Assembly (NCBI GenBank): GCA_024743095.1
Contig: JANSXF010000011.1
Location: 1-64,000, forward strand
Reading direction: 5' to 3'
Length of the DNA: 64,000 bases
From: Flavobacteriaceae bacterium
GTDB taxonomy: Bacteria; Bacteroidota; Bacteroidia; Flavobacteriales; Flavobacteriaceae
The position numbers were made by a program, and so were the translations under genes. Under the pieces are notes generated by a model. The model was not told where the DNA came from. It saw only the letters and a program-made list of their open reading frames with translations, and made no database searches. The stretch's first letter is position 1; each line of letters starts with the position of its first letter. Positions 1 through 7,931 of this stretch are shown here, piece after piece.

Positions 1-1
1 C

Positions 2-127
2 GAAATCATACAGGTTCTCGGCGTATCCCTACTGGACAAAACTTCTGTAAAACAGTTGTTTACAAATTCTAATTACAATAATGTCAATGAACAAACTGAT
101 AACCAGTTGAAAATCAACTTATTTTAA
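2..127 (+). CDS. C-terminal end of an IS4-type transposase (cut by the window edge)
   Basis: An open frame enters from the left edge and ends with TAA at 125-127, giving 41 residues that begin EIIQVLGVSLLDKTS and end DNQLKINLF. An 'ILQ-IL-S-...-KTP/KKP...NQLNLF' ending is what I recall for the C terminus of DUF4372/IS4-type DDE transposases in flavobacteria, so I read this as the 3' end of such a gene. The bases just after the stop (about 128-142, TGGACACTAGTGACT) could include the right terminal inverted repeat, but the left end is outside the window and cannot be compared. The family call rests on a short tail only. Confidence 0.5.
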   Translation, partial: EIIQVLGVSLLDKTSVKQLFTNSNYNNVNEQTDNQLKINLF

Positions 128-157
128 GTGGACACTAGTGACTAAATAGATAAAGTA

Positions 158-174
158 AAGTTCAAATAAACGAT
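158..174 (+). repeat. 17-base direct repeat, copy 1
   Basis: AAGTTCAAATAAACGAT. The last two bases are the first two of the ATG of the ORF at 173. Identical to the copy at 474-490 and one base different from the copy at 958-974. Confidence 0.85.
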
Positions 175-406
175 GTCCAAGCCAATGGTGATATTTGAAT
201 TTGTGTTGTATCAAATAGCCTTGATATTTGTAATCAGATACTATTACAGAAAATACAAAGGAAAGAAGGACTGGGCTTCTATCTATTTGGCTGGACTGTT
301 CGTTATAGGATTAGGTCTATTCAATTTTTTCTTGATTCTATGCCTGTTAGAAAATCGTTCCATCACTATGATTATTTGGAATCTGATCGTTTCTAAAATT
401 TCATAA
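173..406 (+). CDS. small hypothetical membrane protein (77 aa)
   Basis: I do not recognise this protein. It has a hydrophobic N-terminal segment (about residues 5-22), a basic stretch YYYRKYKGKK, and a second hydrophobic segment (about 37-58), so it probably spans the membrane twice. The ATG lies at the edge of direct-repeat copy 1, and the next copy lies 67 bases after the stop. It may be a small accessory gene mobilised as a unit with its repeat. Coding status is uncertain because the ORF is short and AT-rich, though the two clean membrane segments favour a real gene. Confidence 0.5.
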   Translation: MSKPMVIFEFVLYQIALIFVIRYYYRKYKGKKDWASIYLAGLFVIGLGLFNFFLILCLLENRSITMIIWNLIVSKIS

Positions 407-473
407 ACTTTAAAACTACAGCTCCTCGCAATTTGACCGAACAGGTATTTATAGAAAATTCCTACATTTATAA

Positions 474-490
474 AAGTTCAAATAAACGAT
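474..490 (+). repeat. 17-base direct repeat, copy 2
   Basis: AAGTTCAAATAAACGAT, identical to copy 1; the ATG of the next ORF follows one base later at 492. The sequence CATTTATAAAA just upstream of this copy recurs downstream of copy 3. Confidence 0.85.
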
Positions 491-491
491 A

Positions 492-956
492 ATGTGGAAA
501 CAAAATAGATTCTGGCTCGTAATAGCTCTTCTGACTTTTTTGACTTTGTATTTTCTTACTGTTGGATTTGGAAACAGTGGGCTCATGGATACAACTAGAA
601 TTTTTATACTTGGTAATTTTATAAACGCTCCAAACTTTTATTTCTTTTTCACTTATCTACCTCTTGTGTTTTTCACCGTATTTCTCATCAAGGCAATTTC
701 GGATAGACTTAAAAATCGTATTACGAATAAGATTTTAATAATTTTCAATTCATTTTTTATCCTTCAGATAACTTATTTGACGCTTAAAATCAATTGGATA
801 AATGAAACAAACTCCTTGGATGAAAATACAATCAAACTATGGCAAAACATTCTGCATTTATCCTTACCAATACAAATGTTTTTAATATGCGTATTGGTAA
901 TTGTAAGTTGGAAAGGTGAGAAGCGAAGTAAAACTTTAAAAACAATCAAAGAGTAA
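492..956 (+). CDS. hypothetical four-helix membrane protein (154 aa)
   Basis: Not recognised. Hydrophobic segments lie at about residues 7-27, 48-68, 80-98 and 125-143, with short charged loops (SDRLKNRITNK, RSKTLKTIKE at the C terminus), which predicts a small four-pass inner-membrane protein. The ATG follows repeat copy 2 directly, and the stop is one base before copy 3, so the ORF fills the interval between two repeat copies almost exactly. AT content is higher than in the flanking housekeeping genes, consistent with acquired DNA. Confidence 0.6.
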   Translation: MWKQNRFWLVIALLTFLTLYFLTVGFGNSGLMDTTRIFILGNFINAPNFYFFFTYLPLVFFTVFLIKAISDRLKNRITNKILIIFNSFFILQITYLTLKINWINETNSLDENTIKLWQNILHLSLPIQMFLICVLVIVSWKGEKRSKTLKTIKE

Positions 957-957
957 T

Positions 958-974
958 AAGTTCAAATAAGCGAT
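958..974 (+). repeat. 17-base direct repeat, copy 3 (one mismatch)
   Basis: AAGTTCAAATAAGCGAT, with one A-to-G change relative to copies 1 and 2. It begins one base after the stop codon of the preceding ORF. No ORF follows it; the sequence instead runs into a palindrome and a tRNA-like remnant. Confidence 0.8.
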
Positions 975-1030
975 AGGCTTTCATTTATAAAACAATCATT
1001 TACAGCTGTTTGTTTATCTTTGTAATGACG

Positions 1031-1047
1031 AAAGTCAAATTGACTTT
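1031..1047. repeat. perfect 8-bp inverted repeat
   Basis: AAAGTCAA and TTGACTTT separated by one A. It lies shortly after a TATCTTTG (1015-1022), which resembles a Bacteroidota -7 element, in a stretch without an ORF. Too tight a loop for a simple RNA hairpin; an operator-like or recombination-site role is possible but unproven. Confidence 0.5.
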
Positions 1048-1084
1048 AAGAGTTCACAAATCGTCAACATTTTGAAATCAAAAA

Positions 1085-1142
1085 GTGGAAACCCCAATAA
1101 AACTAGGGGTCCGAGAGAAAAGTTCGATTCTTGCCGGGGCTA
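1085..1142 (+). other. tRNA 3'-end-like remnant
   Basis: The bases GTTCGATTC (about 1121-1129) followed by TTGCCGGGGCTAC look like the T loop and 3' acceptor strand of a tRNA, preceded by a CCCC...GGGG hairpin (about 1093-1110). A matching 5' acceptor strand (AGCCCCG) and D arm are missing upstream, and the T stem pairs only partly, so this is not an intact tRNA. A tRNA tail beside accessory DNA is typical of an att site left by an integrated element, but a chance match cannot be excluded. Confidence 0.3.
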
Positions 1143-1177
1143 CTTTTAAAATTCGAAAACCCTCAATTACTTTCCCA

Positions 1178-2842
1178 TCAAACAGAAAAGGGCCGTTCCG
1201 TTTTAATCTTCATCGGTTCGTTGGTAATGGGATGGGTAAACTCTATCTTTTGAGCATGTAGACAAAGTCGCTCTAGTGGGGTACCATACAAATTGTCTCC
1301 CAGAATCGGTGCATGCAGGCCCAATTTATGGGCGCAATGCACTCGTAATTGATGCGAACGCCCTGTGATTGGTTTTAATTGGATCAAGGTCCTAGTCGCT
1401 GTTTTCTCTATTACCTCATACTTTGTAATTGCAGGCTTGCCATGATCATAGTCTACCATTTGCATGGGCCTGTTGTGGATATCCAAAACCAAGGGCAGTT
1501 CTATGATACCAGAGGTTTCTTTAATGGGTTTTTCAAGAATCGCTGAGTAGGTTTTATGAACGGTACGCTCCAAAAATTGTCGTTGTAGACGTTTGTGTGC
1601 TTCTTTGTTGAGGGCAACAAGCATTATTCCAGAAGTATCTTGATCCAGTCGATGTACAATTAAAGGTCCTGTTGCCTCAGGATATTGTTGCAGGATGCGG
1701 GTCTGAACCGAATCCTTTATGTGTCTTCCTGGGACTGACAACAATCCGGCAGGTTTATTTACGATTAACAGATGCCCATCCCCGAACAATATTTCAAGTT
1801 GCTTGTCTACTCCAAAATTCTCTAACAAGGGGTTAGGTTTTACAGGGATTCCTTTAAGCATATGCGCTAAAATAGGCTGGCATTTGCCTTTGCAGGCCGG
1901 ATAGAATTTACCATGTTCCCTAATTTGCGAATTGGGAGGTTTTCCCCACCAAAACTCGGCCAAAGCAACAGGCTTCATACTGTGCAAAAATGCATATTGA
2001 AACAGTTTGGGGGCGGCACATTCTCCTGAGCCGCCGGGAGGGACCTCTGTTCCAAATTCAGTAAAAATTGTCTTCAAGTCCTTGCCTTCTTGCTGGCTGT
2101 TCAAAAAAACAAAGGATTTAAAAATGGCATCTAGAAGTTCATTGGATTTATTTTTTTGTAGCGTCTTAAGCGTTTCCAATCGTTCTTCAAATGCTTTGGT
2201 TTCAGCAATGGTTTTTTCCAACCTTAAGTTTTCCGAACGGGTAAAGCGTCTCAGGTCCATGCCATCCCTAGTGCCTTGCTCGGTTAAATCGGCCAGTAGT
2301 TTTTCACGTTCTTTTTCGGGAAGGTGAACGGCTTCTTTTCTAAGTTTGTCGCGTTCCGATTTGGCCTTTTTTGCAGCTTTTTTTGCAACTAGTATATTTT
2401 CCTTTGTCTCTTTGGTTACTCGCGCTAATTGCTCTTTGGAATTGATGAAAGCCTCACTTTTTTCGAATTGTTTGACTTCCTTGCCAATGCCTTTGATAGC
2501 GGCCATTTCTGGAAAATCTTCTCCTTTCGGCAATTGATGGACAGGAGGTACAAAAGGCAGAATTTCAAGGTCGATCTGCATTTCGCCCGAATAGGCACTA
2601 AGATAACCAAGTTTACGGTCCTTGGTTTGTACTACAAGAACGCCGAGCATACGCCCCTTTGGTTGATGAACCAATTCTGGCAATTCTTTTTGCAATCTGT
2701 TTTGAAGGTCCATCGCTGCATGCTGGGCTATGGCAATAGGTGTATAAAAATGAGGATATTCAAATTGCTCGGTGAATGGGTGCTGCCCATCTGTTTTTAG
2801 GTAAACTAATTTGGATTCCTCTATAGATGAAGTAGCTGCCAA
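1178..2842 (-). CDS. RluA-family RNA pseudouridine synthase with long N-terminal extension
   Basis: Isomerises uridine to pseudouridine in structured RNA. The catalytic domain fills the C-terminal third: NKPAGLLSVPG near residue 360, HRLDQDTSG near 399 with the catalytic Asp, then GRSHQLRVH. The 554 aa length is about twice that of classical RluA. The N-terminal half carries a highly charged, probably coiled-coil region (about 120-255) and a Cys-containing segment (GECAAPKLFQYA, then CKGKC). The frame opens with TTG at 2842; no in-frame ATG exists before an upstream stop, so the start is TTG or another rare codon. A TAAATTTG (2888-2895, minus strand) sits where a -7 element would be. RNA target not deducible. 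Confidence 0.85.
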   Translation of the reverse strand: MAATSSIEESKLVYLKTDGQHPFTEQFEYPHFYTPIAIAQHAAMDLQNRLQKELPELVHQPKGRMLGVLVVQTKDRKLGYLSAYSGEMQIDLEILPFVPPVHQLPKGEDFPEMAAIKGIGKEVKQFEKSEAFINSKEQLARVTKETKENILVAKKAAKKAKSERDKLRKEAVHLPEKEREKLLADLTEQGTRDGMDLRRFTRSENLRLEKTIAETKAFEERLETLKTLQKNKSNELLDAIFKSFVFLNSQQEGKDLKTIFTEFGTEVPPGGSGECAAPKLFQYAFLHSMKPVALAEFWWGKPPNSQIREHGKFYPACKGKCQPILAHMLKGIPVKPNPLLENFGVDKQLEILFGDGHLLIVNKPAGLLSVPGRHIKDSVQTRILQQYPEATGPLIVHRLDQDTSGIMLVALNKEAHKRLQRQFLERTVHKTYSAILEKPIKETSGIIELPLVLDIHNRPMQMVDYDHGKPAITKYEVIEKTATRTLIQLKPITGRSHQLRVHCAHKLGLHAPILGDNLYGTPLERLCLHAQKIEFTHPITNEPMKIKTERPFSV

Positions 2843-3041
2843 TACCTGTTTGTTTTCCGACCTTTGATAAAGACTCGATTATCCATGCAAATTTACACTT
2901 CTTGGACCGAACTTTTATGGACTAACGTTTAGTTGCGCAAATAGAAGCAATAGGGTTTTTACAAAGATGATGATTGGATAGAAATCGTATTGGGAACGGC
3001 CAATCCCAATGCTCTTTCCCTGTTGAATTGGAGATGCTCTT

Positions 3042-4520
3042 CTAAATTTCTTTTTTAAATCGTAAAATAAAGTTGGTTCCCTCGTTCCTTTCACTTTCAC
3101 AGAGCATTTCGCCTTCCAGCATCTCTACAAAATCCTTGGCGATCAAAAGACCAAACCCCGTGCCTTTTTCACCAGAGGTGCCTCTTGTTGATTGTGGTTT
3201 GTCACCTCTTTTGATTTGATCGAACCAATTGGGGTCCATGCCTGTTCCAAAGTCTTTTACTCCTAGTTCAATATTTTTAGAGTTTTCTTGGGACCATAAT
3301 ACTACTTTTTGCCCCTTGCTGCTGAATTTTATGGCGTTGGAAATCAAATTCCGTAAAATCACTTTCAATATATTTTCATCTGCGACAATTTCGGGAGATG
3401 ATGTGTCCAGAATAATTGTGATGTCCTTGTCCTTGGCGGTTCTTTCGAATTCATTTTTGACCTTTGTAAAGATTTCCTGTAAATCGCATCTCTTCTTGTT
3501 AAGTTCTATCCCTTCCAGCTGACTGTAGGACCATTGGAGTACCCCGTTGAGCATGTCTATTTTGTCAGAAATCTCAATTTTCAGTTTTTCCATGATCTGC
3601 TTCACTTCATCATCGGCAAGGTGTTCCTCCATCATGGCGACAATTACACTTAGATTGTTGAGCGGTGCCCTTACATCATGGGTCATTAGGGAGAATAATT
3701 TGTTCTTAAGCTTATTTATCCTATCCAACTCTTTATTTTGATTTTCAAGCGCATTATTTGCTATTTGGAGATTTTTGGTCTGACGGTCTACTTCGGATAT
3801 AAGCATTTGGTTCGCTTCCAACTGAATTTGCAAGTTCTGATCTTCAATTAATTTAAACTTGAAACCTAGCAAAAGTGAGAAGAGAATCAATTGAAATGTT
3901 ACTAAAATCGAGGAAATCAGCAATATGGGGTTTACATTGAAACTAAAATGTCTTTTTAAAAACCAAGTGCTTATGTACAATAGTGCCGCCAATAATATTG
4001 GTGCATAGGAATACAGGTAGTACTTATTGAACTTTGGGGCGCTGAAAAGCCAGAAACCGGAAAATATATTCAGAAATATAGTGGCCATAGCGATAATCGC
4101 GGCAACTATCACAAGTATATCGTTGAACCAGCCTATTCTTGCAAGCAGGTTATTTAAAAAGTGTAAAATAGGTAGACTGACCACGACGATTACGAAGGCT
4201 GTATAAATTTTGGATAATCTGGAATATTTGTCCCTTTTAATGTTGAGGTAATTCTTGGTAAACATCAACAATCCAAAAGTGGTGAGCATGGCGGTGAAAA
4301 GCGATGCTTTATCCGCAATCATTGCAGCGGTTTGGCCAAATGTGTTGCTAATGAAAAAATATAAGCTCCAATGTAGGGTGAGGCCAAAAATCATTATAAA
4401 ATAATGAAGCAAGATCTTATGCCTCAAAATTAAGTACGAGCATAGATGATAAATCGCAAAAACCCCAAAAATGGCGGTAAATACAATGGTATTTAAAAAC
4501 CTGAAATCCAGATTATCCAT
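3042..4520 (-). CDS. orphan membrane sensor histidine kinase
   Basis: The N-terminal half (about residues 8-222) has seven or so hydrophobic segments, a 7TM-type sensor without a large periplasmic domain. A coiled coil (about 225-275) leads to the HisKA domain, with the phospho-accepting His in THDVRAPLNN near residue 281, and an HATPase_c domain with N box LRNLISNAIKFSS, DFGTGMD and GEKGTGFGLLIAKDF. Every box for autophosphorylation is present. No receiver domain or adjacent response regulator on this strand, so the partner is elsewhere. The gene stands alone with its own promoter at 4562-4594. Confidence 0.9.
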   Translation of the reverse strand: MDNLDFRFLNTIVFTAIFGVFAIYHLCSYLILRHKILLHYFIMIFGLTLHWSLYFFISNTFGQTAAMIADKASLFTAMLTTFGLLMFTKNYLNIKRDKYSRLSKIYTAFVIVVVSLPILHFLNNLLARIGWFNDILVIVAAIIAMATIFLNIFSGFWLFSAPKFNKYYLYSYAPILLAALLYISTWFLKRHFSFNVNPILLISSILVTFQLILFSLLLGFKFKLIEDQNLQIQLEANQMLISEVDRQTKNLQIANNALENQNKELDRINKLKNKLFSLMTHDVRAPLNNLSVIVAMMEEHLADDEVKQIMEKLKIEISDKIDMLNGVLQWSYSQLEGIELNKKRCDLQEIFTKVKNEFERTAKDKDITIILDTSSPEIVADENILKVILRNLISNAIKFSSKGQKVVLWSQENSKNIELGVKDFGTGMDPNWFDQIKRGDKPQSTRGTSGEKGTGFGLLIAKDFVEMLEGEMLCESERNEGTNFILRFKKEI

Positions 4521-4868
4521 AATTTTTTGAACAAAAGGTAGTCTGTAAATATCAACTTTTACAAAGTTAGATGAAGCCTATTTGTCCATCCAAATTAAAT
4601 GTTTTATAAAGATGATAAAATCCTAATGTACTTAAAATCAATATTTTTTTGAAATAAATCAAGTTCACATCTTATTGATTTTCCCTATAGGTCTTTGTGT
4701 TTGATAATCATCTACTTGCATAACCTACTCAACTGTTTCAGGAAAAAGCAGGTCAGGTTTGGTACCGTTGCCATCCAAAGTTTTGCCATTTCCTTCATTT
4801 TACGACAATTGCCCTATTGAGATAATATCGTGCGTGATCTAGGTTTGTTCAAACTTAAAACCAATCGT
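4521..4868. other. 348-base intergenic region between divergent genes
   Basis: Apart from the kinase promoter I see no ORF above about 20 codons, no hairpin terminator and no repeat. AT-rich. The promoter of the plus-strand gene at 4869 should lie here, but I could not identify a convincing pair of elements. Confidence 0.5.
4562..4594 (-). promoter_or_regulatory. Bacteroidota-type promoter for the histidine kinase
   Basis: Read on the minus strand: TTTG (4594-4591), 21-base spacer, TAACTTTG (4569-4562). This fits the Bacteroidota TTTG/TAnnTTTG pattern. The kinase ATG is about 40 bases downstream. Confidence 0.65.
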
Positions 4869-5879
4869 ATGAAACGTATCAAATTGCCCATGTTTTCTTT
4901 TTTGTTGATTTTATTGTGTGCCTTGCCAACGGCCACTGCTCAAAATGTCAAGGACTTCAAAGTAAAGATGTTGGGTCCAGCCAATTTAAACTTTAGAAAA
5001 AGCCCAAAACGGATTGTCATCTCCGATTTTCAGGTCAATTTTCAAACAGCCTTACAGTTGGAAGACAAGAAAAGGGGAGGAAAAATGTGGCGAGGAGGAT
5101 TAAAGGGCGATGCAAAGGCGTCATTGACCTTGGTACTCGATGGGCTCAATATGGATGAGCTGCAGCAACTAACCGATAAACTCTTTGAAGAGTACAAGGC
5201 GGACCTTGTCGCAAAGGGGTTTGAGATAGCTCCCATTGAAGAATTATGGACCCATTCCGCCTATGAGAAAAACCGTGAAAAACGATGGGACTTAAGATCT
5301 GGTCAAGGTGGGGAAAAAGGAGACGAGTTCGGGGCCATTGTAATGCGTCCCACCGGGCAAAAATTCATTGTGAACAAGCAATCCATGGATAACAAAAAGA
5401 CCGGGCCGTTAAAACTAGCCAATTATGAGGAACAAGTCGAAATGAAGGTGTCCAACCAGAAAACGGACTTTATTTTTAACAAGGTGGTCTTGAACGTTAT
5501 GGCTTTCGACAATGCATTGAGCGAAACGACAAGAGCCTTGAACAGGCATGCCGGATACGCACAGGTAAAAGCCGAGACCGATTTTAAGATTGATGCAAAT
5601 AGTTACAACAGGTTCAATATAGGCCAGATGGTCTCCAATCGTGGTGTAGAGGTTGAAGGCGTACTTGAAAAGCAAAAATTTGATGCCTCACAGGGTGCAG
5701 ATGTGGACAAGCGGGGAATGGATGCCGGTGTTTTCCGAGTTTGGAGGGTAGAGGACAAGGAAGACGTTAATGTGTCTGTTGTAAAATGCGACCCGGAAAA
5801 ATATAAGAAGGGCGCAGAACTGGCCATCGCATCTTTCTTGGATGCCACCATTCAAAAATTGGTGGACAAGGCGAATTAA
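4869..5879 (+). CDS. secreted protein of unknown function (336 aa)
   Basis: The start is placed at 4869 because a typical signal peptide follows: MKRIK, a hydrophobic core, then ALPTATA before QNVKDF. The frame is open 13 codons further upstream but without a signal-like N terminus. The mature part is soluble and rich in Lys/Asp/Val, with no motif I can name; DFQVNFQ, KASLTLVLDGL and KKGAELAIASFLDATI are candidate secondary-structure elements. No lipobox, so it should be periplasmic or outer-membrane associated. It lies 72 bases upstream of a TPR histidine kinase on the same strand and may share transcription or signal input with it. Confidence 0.8.
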   Translation: MKRIKLPMFSFLLILLCALPTATAQNVKDFKVKMLGPANLNFRKSPKRIVISDFQVNFQTALQLEDKKRGGKMWRGGLKGDAKASLTLVLDGLNMDELQQLTDKLFEEYKADLVAKGFEIAPIEELWTHSAYEKNREKRWDLRSGQGGEKGDEFGAIVMRPTGQKFIVNKQSMDNKKTGPLKLANYEEQVEMKVSNQKTDFIFNKVVLNVMAFDNALSETTRALNRHAGYAQVKAETDFKIDANSYNRFNIGQMVSNRGVEVEGVLEKQKFDASQGADVDKRGMDAGVFRVWRVEDKEDVNVSVVKCDPEKYKKGAELAIASFLDATIQKLVDKAN

Positions 5880-5951
5880 TTTTTTTGTAAAAACGAAGAT
5901 TATAAAGGCAATTGGATTAGTTTTAAGCACCAACCATTCCTTTTAGTTATA

Positions 5952-7904
5952 ATGACCACTTTTCAGAGGATTTCGATTTTGCTTTTTTGTCTTTTGCCAT
6001 TGCAATCGATTTTAGCGCAGGACGTACAACAAGCCATCAATGCGTTGAAAGATACCTTGGAACTCAAGGAAGGTGAGGATAGAATTCTTGTGTTGAAAGA
6101 TATCGGGATGAAGTTTCGCTCCATTGATTATGACAGTGCGTGGTACTATACCAAGATGGCATATTCTGAGGCGGAGAAGCAACAGAATGAATACCTTAAG
6201 GCAAGGATGAAGGTGTCCTATGGAATTTTGGCAAACGGAAAGGGTAATATGGCCCAAGCTTTAAAATACTATAATGAGGCATTGCCCGCCATTCAAAGCT
6301 CTAAAGATCATTTTGCCATCGGAGCACTTTATACCAATATTTCCAATGCCTATGAGAAAACTGGGGAGGTGGATAGGTCTGTTGCCTATCAGTTGGATGC
6401 ACTGGAAGAATTCAAGGCCTCAAATGACTCCATTTGGATCGCGGGAAGCTTTAATAACTTGGGAAGTAGGTACCAGGCCATAAATGAATGGGAACTTTCC
6501 AAGGAATATTTTTATAAAGCACTGTCAATTTATGGGCATTTGGGCCATGATTACTACGTGGCCTTGACCTTTAATAACTTAGCCAGTGTTTATCTTCATT
6601 TCAAAGATTATCCGAAGGTGATTGAATATGCGGAAAAGTCATATCAGGGGTTTAATTCGCTAGGTGTTCAATTCGAATCTGCCTCACCATTATATAATTT
6701 AGGCCATGGATATAAAGGTTTAAGGGAATTTGACAAGGCGAGGGAATATTACGAGCAAGCTTTGGAAATCCAAAAGGAAAAAGGCGATTGGTACGTAATA
6801 GTTCATTTAAAAAATGATATATCAGAAGCACTAAATCAACAGGGTAGGTTTACGGAAGCGGAAAGTATTGCAACTGAAGCTCTAAATGAATCGCTAGAAC
6901 ATAGACTGACATTGGCCGAGGTAGATGTTTTAAAAACACTATCCTCAATAAGTGAAAACATGGGCAACTATAAGATGGCCCATAATTATCTTGAAAAGCA
7001 TGGGGTCTTGCTCGATAGTTTACAAGGTTTGGAAAGAGCCAAGGAAGTTCTCAACCTAAAGGAAAAGTACGAGTCGGAACAAAAGGAAAATGAAATCCTT
7101 CGCCAACAGAACGAACTGGTCAAAGGCGAGCTAGCCCTGAAAAATAGGAACAGTATGCTTATGGGCAGTGGAGCTCTTTTGGCCATACTGCTTATTGTCG
7201 GTTTGGTGATTTTTCGTGAGCAAAAGGTAAAGGCTAAAAACTTTGCAAGAGAAACCGCCCTGGAAAAAGCAACGGCAGAGGCCCGAGCACAGGAAAACCT
7301 TAGGGAGCAACGTTTGCGGATTGCCCGGGATCTGCACGATAATATCGGGTCGCAGCTCACATACCTGACTTCGATAACCGATTCCGCTAAACGGGGCATA
7401 GATAAGGGTGAGGTGTTTTTAATGGAAAAGCTCACCCAAATGAAACAGTTTTCACTGGTAACCATATCCGAGCTTCGGGATACCATTTGGGCCATGAACA
7501 AGGATGAGATCAGTTTGGAAGACATCAAAGAGCGGACCCAGCAATTGGCCGCTACCGTTCATGAAGCCACGGATGATGGAGTCAGGGTGAAAGTTGAAGG
7601 GAATCCCGACCATAAGGTGCTCAATGCGTTTGTGGGGATGAATATTTTCAGGATCATTCAAGAATCCATCAACAATGCCGTAAAACATTCAGGGAGTGAA
7701 CAGGTTCAGGTCAGGTTTGCCGATGTTGATGAAAAAGTGCAGATTGAAATAGAGGACTTTGGACAAGGATTTGATGCCTCGAAGGAATCAACCGGAAACG
7801 GACTTCATATAATGAGGAACAGGGCCGACAAGGCCGGTATTTATTTCAATCAAGAAAGTGTCATCAACAAAGGCACCAAGGTAACATTGCAGGTAAGTGC
7901 ATAA
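5952..7904 (+). CDS. TPR sensor histidine kinase, NarL-type (HisKA_3)
   Basis: Signal peptide (residues 1-22, ending SILAQ), a block of tetratricopeptide repeats (about 50-350) predicted to be periplasmic, a coiled coil, one membrane segment (about 400-420), a second coiled coil, then a HisKA_3 domain with RIARDLHDNIGSQL (His near 462) and an HATPase domain with NNAVKHSGS, DFGQGFD and GNGLHIMRNRA. This architecture pairs with LuxR-type response regulators, and one starts 27 bases downstream. The TPR block likely senses protein or peptide partners in the periplasm; the signal is unknown. Confidence 0.92.
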   Translation: MTTFQRISILLFCLLPLQSILAQDVQQAINALKDTLELKEGEDRILVLKDIGMKFRSIDYDSAWYYTKMAYSEAEKQQNEYLKARMKVSYGILANGKGNMAQALKYYNEALPAIQSSKDHFAIGALYTNISNAYEKTGEVDRSVAYQLDALEEFKASNDSIWIAGSFNNLGSRYQAINEWELSKEYFYKALSIYGHLGHDYYVALTFNNLASVYLHFKDYPKVIEYAEKSYQGFNSLGVQFESASPLYNLGHGYKGLREFDKAREYYEQALEIQKEKGDWYVIVHLKNDISEALNQQGRFTEAESIATEALNESLEHRLTLAEVDVLKTLSSISENMGNYKMAHNYLEKHGVLLDSLQGLERAKEVLNLKEKYESEQKENEILRQQNELVKGELALKNRNSMLMGSGALLAILLIVGLVIFREQKVKAKNFARETALEKATAEARAQENLREQRLRIARDLHDNIGSQLTYLTSITDSAKRGIDKGEVFLMEKLTQMKQFSLVTISELRDTIWAMNKDEISLEDIKERTQQLAATVHEATDDGVRVKVEGNPDHKVLNAFVGMNIFRIIQESINNAVKHSGSEQVQVRFADVDEKVQIEIEDFGQGFDASKESTGNGLHIMRNRADKAGIYFNQESVINKGTKVTLQVSA

Positions 7905-7931
7905 TTCTTTCAATACAAAAAGGATAGGACC

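Noticed and set aside
158..974. CRISPR array
   Set aside because: Only three repeats, 17 bases each, with spacers of several hundred bases that hold ORFs; not palindromic and no cas genes.
1085..1142. Intact tRNA gene
   Set aside because: No 5' acceptor strand, D arm or sound anticodon stem upstream of the T-loop-like motif.
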